Of a stretch of DNA of 5,780 nt, positions 1-5,780 are shown one piece after another. The notes beneath the pieces are model-generated. The model saw only the letters and a program-made list of their open reading frames with translations. It ran no database searches and had not been told where the DNA came from. How positions within the stretch are numbered: the first letter of the stretch is position 1; each line of letters starts with the position of its first letter. This DNA is from Acidobacteriota bacterium. Lineage in GTDB: Bacteria > Acidobacteriota > Terriglobia > Bryobacterales > Bryobacteraceae. The stretch is from assembly GCA_016871135.1 (NCBI GenBank), contig VFZQ01000384.1:1-5780 (forward strand), in the 5' to 3' direction. The translations under genes were made by a program, and so were the position numbers.

Positions 1-962
1 CTCGGGCGCAGGGCGGCGCGGAGATCCGCGTAGCCCTGCCGAATGTCTTTCCTTGTTTTTGCCGTTGCGAGCGTTTGTTCGATCTCTTCGGTTCGGCCGG
101 CGTGCCAGACCGGCAGCAGATGACGCGCGCGCTTCCACTCTTCGACCATCGTTTCGAGCAACTTGGGCCCCGGAACATTTTGCGCCAGCAATGTTCGAAG
201 CGACGCCGCCGGCTGCGGCGCCATGGCCGCGGTGACCGGTTCCTTCTCGGGCGTCATGGGCGTGGAATTGCGCCACACAAACAGCAGCGCGACGACAAGC
301 AGCATCGCTACCGCAGGCATCAACCGGTACCGGCGCAACAACACGCCGACGCCGCCGGATTCTTCCACGCCGAGATGCGACTCGTCGAAGACGATGGCGC
401 GGTCCTTTGGGAACAGTTTCGCGACGAGGCCGGCATCGCGATTTTCGTGCAGGCTGCCGTTGGACAGCGGGCGCACACTCCACAGAAGCCGGATTGTTCC
501 CTTGCCCACGCGCCGCTCGGCGAGCGAGCACTTATCCCGATCACCAATGACGCATTTCCAGAGCTCGCCGCGGAGATCGAGTCCGCGGACGTTATGAATG
601 AAGCCCATTTTCTCCGTGCGAATGTTCGCCTTCGACGACGCGGGCGCGAGGGCAATCAGCAATACGCCGCCTCCCCGGAGGATCGATTCGAAGTCCTTGT
701 CCTCTTTCAGCACAAGCGGCGATGCGCCGAGCAGCACGTAGTGCGCGTTGCCGCCATCAAGCGATGTCCACGCTTCATAATTTCTGGATACGTTGCCGGT
801 CGTGCGCCGGAGCGATTCGTAGAGCACCTTTGCGCCGCGGGGATCGGAGCGCAGCGTTGAGTAGTCGGGATAGACATCGCCTTGCGCCATCGACTCCATC
901 ATGCGCGGCAGCAGCAGAGCGAGGAAAGCGAACAGAAAAACCAGCGGGAGAATTCTACGCAT
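1..962 (-). CDS. DUF4350 domain membrane protein (3' end beyond window)
   Basis: An open frame of 320 codons begins at ATG 962-960 and has no stop before the window edge. The start is supported by a strong ribosome site (GGGAGGAG, 973-980, 10-base spacer) and by an 8-base overlap with the DUF4129 gene. Residues 4-19 form a hydrophobic N-terminal segment (signal anchor), followed by the DUF4350-type region with YSTLRSDPRGAKVLYESL at about 34-51, resembling the family's substrate-binding or GATase-like fold. The acidic motif FDESHLG lies at 192-198, close to the conserved Asp-Glu-x-His of the family. A second membrane segment lies at about 214-230, followed by a soluble charged tail. The product is therefore probably a large extracytoplasmic domain held by two membrane segments. 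Its biochemical function is unknown. Family members often sit between a DUF4129 gene and MoxR ATPase/DUF58 genes, and the DUF4129 neighbour is present here. Only the last part is missing. The domain assignment is by recognition of motifs, without a profile search. Confidence 0.87.
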   Translation of the reverse strand, partial: MRRILPLVFLFAFLALLLPRMMESMAQGDVYPDYSTLRSDPRGAKVLYESLRRTTGNVSRNYEAWTSLDGGNAHYVLLGASPLVLKEDKDFESILRGGGVLLIALAPASSKANIRTEKMGFIHNVRGLDLRGELWKCVIGDRDKCSLAERRVGKGTIRLLWSVRPLSNGSLHENRDAGLVAKLFPKDRAIVFDESHLGVEESGGVGVLLRRYRLMPAVAMLLVVALLFVWRNSTPMTPEKEPVTAAMAPQPAASLRTLLAQNVPGPKLLETMVEEWKRARHLLPVWHAGRTEEIEQTLATAKTRKDIRQGYADLRAALRP

Positions 963-2499
963 GCCGGCGCAACTCCTCCCATGTGCCGCGCAGAACAGAG
1001 AACTCGCTCGCGCCCGCGCCGGTAAAGCCATACCAGGCCACTTCGTATTGACGCAGGCCGTTCGCGTAGCCTTCGAGCGCCGCGGACTCACGCACGCGGC
1101 GTTCGAACTCGCGGCGGTATTCGTGGCCGGTCTTGGCGGGCTGCAAGGCGACGTAGCCTTTTTCGCCGAGATACCGCAGTCCGGCCAGATGAACGGCACG
1201 CATCGCCAACCTGTACTCGCCGCGCGCGGCGCAGTCGTCGGCCATGCGAAGCCACTCGTCTTCGGGCTTTTGATCCGGCGTGACGTTCTCGTCGGAGAGA
1301 TCGACCAACGGCGCGACCGGCACGGCCGACGCGGCTGCCGGCTTGGCTTTGTCGCGCTTGCGATTGAAGAGCACAATGCCAATGGAAATCAACGCTAGCG
1401 CGGCCGCGACGATCATAACCCACTTGAGCACCTGCGCGTCGATGCTCCATGTCGAAGGCGTCTGTGTGGGGGGCTTGCTATCGTCGCCGAATAGCTTTTT
1501 CCACATCTCGAAGAACCATTCGACGGCTTTCCCGATCGACTCGAAAATGCGGCGCAGGCCGTCGCCCGTCGCCGAGTCGGTATCCTCACGCGGCGCGCGC
1601 CATGCGAATTCGGGCTCGCGGAGAACCTCTTCGATCTTCTGATCAAGCGCGGCCGGATCGACCTCTTGTTGCTGCGCGAAACCGGGCAGACAGAGCGCAA
1701 TCAGCGCGGCCGCGAGCACCGCCAGCCGCCGCAGCGCGCCGCGCAAGTCCTCGCCGTCGCTGCGTGCCTGCGCATAGAACGCGCGCACGGCGGCGAGGGC
1801 GTTGTGCGCGGGCTCCAACAGCACCCACGACACGACCAGTGTCACCAGAAACGTCGACGCGTTGAGCAGCCGGAACGCCAGCCGTCCGAGGTCGGTTTGC
1901 AAGCCGAGAAAGGCCTTCAGCAGCATCGGCACCACGAACCAGAGCGCGGCAAGATTGAGAAACAACAACAGCCAGGCCGCGGTGAAGAGCAACAGCGAAA
2001 CAGCATGCGCGCGTGTATCGCCAAGGCCGAGTTTCCACGACTCCCGCACAAATCCGCGCTCGCGATCCAAAGCGGCTGGGCCGATGTTACGAAAGAATGC
2101 GGCGAAAGCAGGTACCGGGAACAGGACGACGCCCGCGGCGGCGAGCGAAGGCAGCCTTAAGGGCTGCCAGAACAGTTGCACGAAAAACGTACGCAGGAGC
2201 GCTTCGAACGACGGCGCCGAGGGCAGTTCGCCCCGCAGCAGCCGCAGACAGTCGCGCGTGAACACGGCCTGCGCGGTGTGCTTCAAGCCGAACAAAAGCG
2301 CGAGCAGGAAGCTTTTCCAAACCAGGCGTTCGGCCGCGAACGCGCTGCGGCTCATTTCAAGAACGAAATCGATCAGCGCGAAGGTGTACGGCAGCGAACC
2401 CGCGAGCCAGATCGACCAGGAACGCGCTGGCAGTTCGCGCATCAGGCCGCAGGCCTCTTCTAGACGCCACACGCCTTCGGCGCCGTTCACGCGTTTCAT
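955..2499 (-). CDS. Polytopic membrane module fused to a DUF4129 domain
   Basis: This 514-residue membrane protein has two parts. Residues 1-255 are hydrophobic, with membrane segments near 28-46, 62-80, 117-136, 166-190 and 213-229. They carry LPYTFALIDFVLEMSRSAFA (36-55) and FYAQARSDGEDLRGAL (241-256), which I recall as features of a multi-pass module found beside or fused to DUF4129 proteins. Residues 258-276 then look like a signal peptide (hydrophobic core ending LPGFA-QQ). A soluble segment with IEEVLREPEFAWRAPRE (289-305) follows, then a membrane helix at 357-378. The cytoplasmic-looking DUF4129 region spans about 413-492, with RMADDCAARGEYRLAMRA and a terminal YEVAWYG motif. DUF4129 has no established activity; it recurs with transglutaminase-like, MoxR and DUF58 genes. 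The ATG overlaps the preceding stop as ATGA, and the 3' end overlaps the DUF4350 gene by 8 bases, so translation is probably coupled. The domain call is fairly secure; the function is not known. Confidence 0.88.
   Translation of the reverse strand: MKRVNGAEGVWRLEEACGLMRELPARSWSIWLAGSLPYTFALIDFVLEMSRSAFAAERLVWKSFLLALLFGLKHTAQAVFTRDCLRLLRGELPSAPSFEALLRTFFVQLFWQPLRLPSLAAAGVVLFPVPAFAAFFRNIGPAALDRERGFVRESWKLGLGDTRAHAVSLLLFTAAWLLLFLNLAALWFVVPMLLKAFLGLQTDLGRLAFRLLNASTFLVTLVVSWVLLEPAHNALAAVRAFYAQARSDGEDLRGALRRLAVLAAALIALCLPGFAQQQEVDPAALDQKIEEVLREPEFAWRAPREDTDSATGDGLRRIFESIGKAVEWFFEMWKKLFGDDSKPPTQTPSTWSIDAQVLKWVMIVAAALALISIGIVLFNRKRDKAKPAAASAVPVAPLVDLSDENVTPDQKPEDEWLRMADDCAARGEYRLAMRAVHLAGLRYLGEKGYVALQPAKTGHEYRREFERRVRESAALEGYANGLRQYEVAWYGFTGAGASEFSVLRGTWEELRRHA
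973..980 (-). promoter_or_regulatory. Ribosome binding site of the DUF4350 gene
   Basis: On the minus strand the bases read GGGAGGAG, an almost perfect anti-16S match, 10 bases before ATG 962. It lies inside the last codons of the DUF4129 gene. The site supports that ATG as the start and independent initiation in addition to coupling through the 8-base overlap. Confidence 0.65.
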
Positions 2500-2801
2500 T
2501 CGTCATCCGTCCCGCGGCCCCAGGATGGCGGCAGCTTTTCAAGAACGTAGCCGAGCGTTGCGTGCAAAAAGAAGGTGATGAGTAAGCCGGCGATGGCGGC
2601 CGTCATCCAGACAATCCAGCGCGTGCCGGTACGCTTCACCGTGGCTGCTCCGGCGGCGGCGAGACAGGTCACGCACAACAGCCGGCCGTCGTGTTCGGTG
2701 ACACATTCGCGACAGTAGAACTTTTTGCACGACGGACAGCGGCTGACGGCCTCGCGCGTGGCGTGACTCCAACAGCGCCGCCTGGCGAGCGGGGCGTTCA
2801 C
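2496..2801 (-). CDS. Small B-box-type zinc finger protein with one membrane segment
   Basis: The product is 101 residues if GTG 2801-2799 is used. I prefer this start over the upstream GTG at 2840 because it forms a GTGA overlap with the previous stop, the same junction type used elsewhere in the operon. It also has AAGGAG (2813-2818) upstream with an 11-base spacer. The N-terminal soluble part holds a complete Cys/His array: C10-x2-H13-x8-C22-x2-C25-x4-C30-x2-C33-x9-C43-x2-C46, the layout of bacterial B-box-like fingers that probably bind two zinc ions. A membrane helix at about 62-86 follows, then a short acidic tail (DDE at the end). The topology would place the finger in the cytoplasm, where it could bind protein partners; this is inference. 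The same finger, with identical spacing, occurs in the product of 3721-4302, so the two may be paralogous. No enzymatic residues are visible. It lies between two polytopic membrane proteins with 4-base overlaps at both ends. Confidence 0.82.
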   Translation of the reverse strand: MNAPLARRRCWSHATREAVSRCPSCKKFYCRECVTEHDGRLLCVTCLAAAGAATVKRTGTRWIVWMTAAIAGLLITFFLHATLGYVLEKLPPSWGRGTDDE

Positions 2802-3724
2802 TGGGCGTCTGGCTCCTTGTTGATCAGCCAAGCGACCCACCCACTCAGCCCCACAACCGCGTGCCAGATAGCGCGCGCGACGGTCTGTTCACGCAGCCAC
2901 AACCACTCGATATTTTCCGGGCGAACACCGCCGCGATCGACAGCGCGGAAGAACTCGATCCACGATTTGGTCATCGAGAAACCGAGCACGCCGGCGTCGA
3001 CGGTGGCAAGAATCGCGATGACCATGCTCAGCGCGGCGACCCAAATGCCCACTTCTCGACGACGGTTGAACGCAATTATACCCATCACGATTTCGGCGGC
3101 GAGCAAGGTAAACGACAATCCGAGACCGTTCTCCATCTGCTTCGCGAAAAACAGCACGGCGAGAATGCCCGCGTGCGCAACCACCATGCCGAACAGCACG
3201 CGCTGCAAGAGCGGCGTATTCTTCACGACCGGCACGTCGCCGGCCGAGCGAATCGGCGCCGTGATCGTCATACCGTCGCGAGAAAGCTCGCCTTGCACCG
3301 AGGTGATCAACGCGCGGAGAGCCGGCACCGCCTGATTGGCCTGCTTCATCGTACGCACGGCTTCGATGGTTACGGTGCTGACGGCGGTGTGAAGCACGAG
3401 GCGGCATCGCGGGCCGCGTGCGACATCAAGCAATGCGAAGACAAGCCAGATGCCGGGAACGACCGCCCACCACGCCCATGCACCGGGCGCGAGGATCAAC
3501 AGCAGAAGGGTGAAGAAGAACGATAGTCCAAGCGACGCGCTGCGGAGCGGATTCCACAACGAGAACTCGGTAACGACAAGCGCTTGAATGTCGGAGATCT
3601 GAAAACGAGAGTATCGCTCGGAGAAGCGCGACGAATTGACGTAAAGTATTTCGGCGCCGTCCAGCCAGAGTTCGGCGTAACGAAACAGGCCACTTTCGCG
3701 GGGAAGGAGGAGACGGCGGTTCAT
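2798..3724 (-). CDS. Uncharacterised polytopic membrane protein
   Basis: I do not recognise a named family. The start ATG 3724-3722 overlaps the preceding stop as ATGA and follows a strong purine-rich site (AAGGGGGG, 3730-3737, 5-base spacer), giving 308 residues. A longer in-frame version starting at 3910 would overlap the upstream gene by 190 bases and adds residues that do not look natural. Residues 1-55 are soluble and beta-like (ELWLDGAEILYVNSSRFSER, 18-37, then ISDIQALVVTE), resembling a bacterial PH-like module. Two membrane segments follow at about 64-82 and 84-101. A second soluble stretch runs from 105 to 170 (CRLVLHTAVSTVTIEAVR), and four more hydrophobic segments lie near 174-195, 201-219, 226-247 and 281-300. 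No catalytic motif or zinc ligands are visible. Its position, locked by 4-base overlaps between the two B-box proteins, suggests that the three products are made together and perhaps interact. The gene is secure; its function is unknown. Confidence 0.83.
   Translation of the reverse strand: MNRRLLLPRESGLFRYAELWLDGAEILYVNSSRFSERYSRFQISDIQALVVTEFSLWNPLRSASLGLSFFFTLLLLILAPGAWAWWAVVPGIWLVFALLDVARGPRCRLVLHTAVSTVTIEAVRTMKQANQAVPALRALITSVQGELSRDGMTITAPIRSAGDVPVVKNTPLLQRVLFGMVVAHAGILAVLFFAKQMENGLGLSFTLLAAEIVMGIIAFNRRREVGIWVAALSMVIAILATVDAGVLGFSMTKSWIEFFRAVDRGGVRPENIEWLWLREQTVARAIWHAVVGLSGWVAWLINKEPDAQ
2813..2818 (-). promoter_or_regulatory. Ribosome binding site favouring the GTG 2801 start
   Basis: The minus strand reads AAGGAG, 11 bases before GTG 2801. 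It lies downstream of the alternative GTG at 2840, so it can serve only the shorter form. The spacing is somewhat long, but together with the GTGA overlap it decides the start. Confidence 0.5.
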
Positions 3725-4302
3725 CGATTCCCCCCTTGCATGCGGACGATGAATACGACGAGCGAAACGATCAGAATGACCTGAAGGATCGCAATCGCCA
3801 CCGTCAGCCACTGCCGCCATTTGCCGCGCGGAAATAGCGGCGAAGGATCGTTCCAGTGTTTGATGGCGAAGTAAAGCGCGGCCGGAGTCGTGAAAATAAT
3901 CAGCCAGCAAAGCGGTATCGGCAACGTGACGAGCGCGAGCGCGATGGTGTCGAAATTCGTGCGCTCGGTGAGCCGCACTTGATCGAGCACGCCGCCTTTT
4001 CCGGCCTCAAAGCACGAAGGGCAGACGCGAAGATTCGAAACGGGAATGTCGCAGAGCGTGCAGAGAAAGCGCCCGCAGCCATCGCAGGCGGCCACCGCGC
4101 GATTCGCCGCATGGTTGTAACAGCTCGCCTCTTCACCGGTGACAATGGCCTCCGGCGCGGCGCCCGCGACAGGCCGCATCGCGGCCGGAAAAACAACCAC
4201 CTCAACGCCCCGTGCGCAAACCGGGCACGGGATTGCGCCACCGGCGTTCCAGTTCGCCGTTTGTACTTGCATTGCGCAACCGCCGCAGACGACGTAGCCC
4301 AT
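3721..4302 (-). CDS. Zinc ribbon and B-box zinc finger membrane protein
   Basis: The 193-residue product carries two candidate zinc modules before its membrane part. A short ribbon uses C6-x2-C9 and C26-x2-C29. A B-box-like finger uses C61-x2-H64-x8-C73-x2-C76-x4-C81-x2-C84-x9-C94-x2-C97. They are joined by an Ala/Pro-rich linker containing VVVFPAAMRP. Two hydrophobic regions, about 118-148 (long, possibly a hairpin of two helices) and 165-187, then anchor the chain. The C-terminus is short and basic. The ATG at 4302 follows GGGAG (4310-4314, 7-base spacer) and lies 3 bases after the stop of the GYF_2-RDD gene. The stop overlaps the next ATG as ATGA. Family knowledge points to protein-protein contact or structural zinc rather than catalysis, and I infer a cytoplasmic adaptor tethered to the membrane. 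B-box fingers occur widely in Acidobacteriota membrane proteins, but the target of this one is unknown. Confidence 0.85.
   Translation of the reverse strand: MGYVVCGGCAMQVQTANWNAGGAIPCPVCARGVEVVVFPAAMRPVAGAAPEAIVTGEEASCYNHAANRAVAACDGCGRFLCTLCDIPVSNLRVCPSCFEAGKGGVLDQVRLTERTNFDTIALALVTLPIPLCWLIIFTTPAALYFAIKHWNDPSPLFPRGKWRQWLTVAIAILQVILIVSLVVFIVRMQGGNR
3730..3737 (-). promoter_or_regulatory. Ribosome binding site deciding the ATG 3724 start
   Basis: AAGGGGGG on the minus strand, with a 5-base spacer to ATG 3724. It makes this the credible start and argues against the 62-residue-longer frame beginning at 3910. Confidence 0.65.
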
Positions 4303-4305
4303 CGG

Positions 4306-5052
4306 TTAGCTCCCGAACACCACGCGCGTGTCGCAAATGCGGTCGTGCAACGTGCGCTTCTCTTCGTCCCAGGCGGCCATCAGAAAGCCAACATACATCG
4401 TCAGGCTGCTCAGCATGTGCGCGAAATAGCGGCCCCACGCCAGGCCCCAGCGGAACTCGCCACCCCGCGCGCGGACCACTTTCAGGCCGAGGATCATCTT
4501 GCCGGGCGTCGCGCCTTTCTTCACCAGGAACCAGGCTTCGTAGTAGCCAGCCGCGACGATGCTCATGATAATCGCGAACGCAGCCGTCGAGCCAAACAGC
4601 CAGAAGTTGGCCTTGGCCGGATCGTTGCCCATCGTCGTCATGACGACAAGCATTGGAATTTGGAAAATGTAGCCGGCCATGGAGGTGATCACGCCATCGA
4701 TCATTCGCGCGACAACGCGAATCCAAAATCCCGCGTAGCGTTGATTGCCGCGAACAGAAACATCGCCTTCGCGAATGCGTTGCAGCACGATCGGCTTGCA
4801 CGTCGCACACGCGCGGCCGTAGCTCAGTGGGATCGTTTGCTCTTCGGCGAACCCGTTGCCGCACTGCATACACCTGACGGCGCCGGGCGGCGGCGCCATC
4901 TGAAAAAGTGTGCGGAATTGAGCCCAGTTCGGCATGCCCGCGCGCCAAACAAGCGTCTCGCCGACGATGGCGCCCGAGGCCGCCAGCCCTTGCAGTTCGG
5001 AGTCCTCAACCGGTCCCGCCTGCTGCCCGTTCAAAACGTAGTACCAGGTCAT
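4306..5052 (-). CDS. GYF_2 domain, zinc ribbon and RDD family membrane protein
   Basis: The 248-residue protein has three modules. Residues 2-51 form a GYF_2 domain (WYYVLNGQQAGPVEDSEL, then LVWRAGMPNWAQF), a fold that usually binds proline-rich or other peptide partners. Residues 61-85 form a ribbon with C61-x2-C64 and C82-x2-C85. Residues 106-246 are an RDD domain: FWIRVVARMIDGVI with Arg116 and Asp119, membrane segments near 121-140, 152-175 and 210-227, the KKGATPGKMILGLKVV signature at 178-193, and the terminal TLHDRICDTRVV block. RDD proteins are small multi-pass membrane proteins; some have been linked to ion or compatible-solute transport, but most are uncharacterised, so no substrate is assigned. 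The ATG at 5052 lies 16 bases after the peptidase stop and has only a weak ribosome site (GCGGG close to the ATG), so its expression may depend on translation arriving from upstream. The domain calls are secure; the physiological role is not. Confidence 0.93.
   Translation of the reverse strand: MTWYYVLNGQQAGPVEDSELQGLAASGAIVGETLVWRAGMPNWAQFRTLFQMAPPPGAVRCMQCGNGFAEEQTIPLSYGRACATCKPIVLQRIREGDVSVRGNQRYAGFWIRVVARMIDGVITSMAGYIFQIPMLVVMTTMGNDPAKANFWLFGSTAAFAIIMSIVAAGYYEAWFLVKKGATPGKMILGLKVVRARGGEFRWGLAWGRYFAHMLSSLTMYVGFLMAAWDEEKRTLHDRICDTRVVFGS
4310..4314 (-). promoter_or_regulatory. Ribosome binding site of the zinc ribbon/B-box gene
   Basis: GGGAG on the minus strand, 7 bases before ATG 4302, lying within the last codons of the GYF_2-RDD gene. 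It supports the start chosen for the 193-residue protein. Confidence 0.55.
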
Positions 5053-5068
5053 CCCGCGAGCTTTTAGT

Positions 5069-5734
<666 letters not shown>

Positions 5735-5780
5735 AGCGGCTGGTTGGGGTCGCTGGCGCGGCCCCGTGGTTTAGCACCAC

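Noticed and set aside
2802..2840. Earlier GTG start at 2840 for the small B-box protein
   Set aside because: It adds 13 residues of no visible function inside the previous gene. GTG 2801 has the GTGA junction and AAGGAG upstream.
3725..3910. Upstream extension of the 308-residue membrane protein to a start at 3910
   Set aside because: It would overlap the zinc ribbon/B-box gene by 190 bases. The extra 62 residues are low in plausibility, and the ATGA overlap plus strong ribosome site favour ATG 3724.
4813..4834. tRNA-like 5' segment (GGCCGTAGCTCAGTGGGATCG resembles a D-arm)
   Set aside because: No anticodon arm, T-arm consensus or acceptor stem follows, and the bases encode the zinc-ribbon region of the GYF_2-RDD protein on the other strand. 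It is a chance match.
3856..5067. Long plus-strand open frame of 403 codons, and another of 261 codons at 75-860
   Set aside because: Both lie antisense to convincing minus-strand genes with recognisable domains. Their translations are rich in Arg, His and Ala with no domain, as expected of shadow frames in GC-rich DNA.

Overview
The window is GC-rich and almost entirely coding. Every gene I can support lies on the minus strand, so transcription runs from position 5780 towards position 1. The combination of a GYF_2-RDD protein, two bacterial B-box zinc-finger membrane proteins, a DUF4129 protein, a DUF4350 protein and an S9 peptidase with the NYRGSAGYG/GWSQGGY signature suggests Acidobacteriota, perhaps the Bryobacterales/Solibacter group. 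This is inferred from gene content only; there is no rRNA or other marker gene here.

Layout in order of transcription: (a) 5694-5780, four back-to-back perfect or near-perfect hairpins forming a structured repeat-like block that runs to the window edge; (b) about 5069-5689, the catalytic half of an S9 (prolyl oligopeptidase-type) serine peptidase whose N-terminal half is absent, with an in-frame stop inside the hairpin block; (c) 4306-5052, a GYF_2 + zinc ribbon + RDD membrane protein; (d) 3721-4302, a zinc ribbon + B-box + two-segment membrane protein; (e) 2798-3724, an unrecognised polytopic membrane protein; (f) 2496-2801, a small B-box protein with one membrane segment; (g) 955-2499, a polytopic membrane module fused to an internal signal-peptide-like segment and a DUF4129 domain; (h) 1-962, a DUF4350 protein that runs off the window.

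Genes c to h are packed as one operon: a 3-base gap, then overlaps of 4 (ATGA), 4 (GTGA), 4 (ATGA) and 8 bases. The peptidase stop is only 16 bases upstream of gene c. No intergenic stretch approaches 300 bases. Five of the six complete or near-complete downstream products are clearly integral to the membrane, and three carry Cys/His zinc-binding modules on the soluble side. DUF4129 and DUF4350 proteins commonly sit next to MoxR AAA+ ATPase and DUF58 (von Willebrand-like) genes, so those are expected beyond position 1. The operon therefore looks like an uncharacterised membrane-envelope assembly. The two points most worth following are this zinc-finger/RDD/DUF4129/DUF4350 cassette and the hairpin block that appears to have decapitated the peptidase gene at its head.
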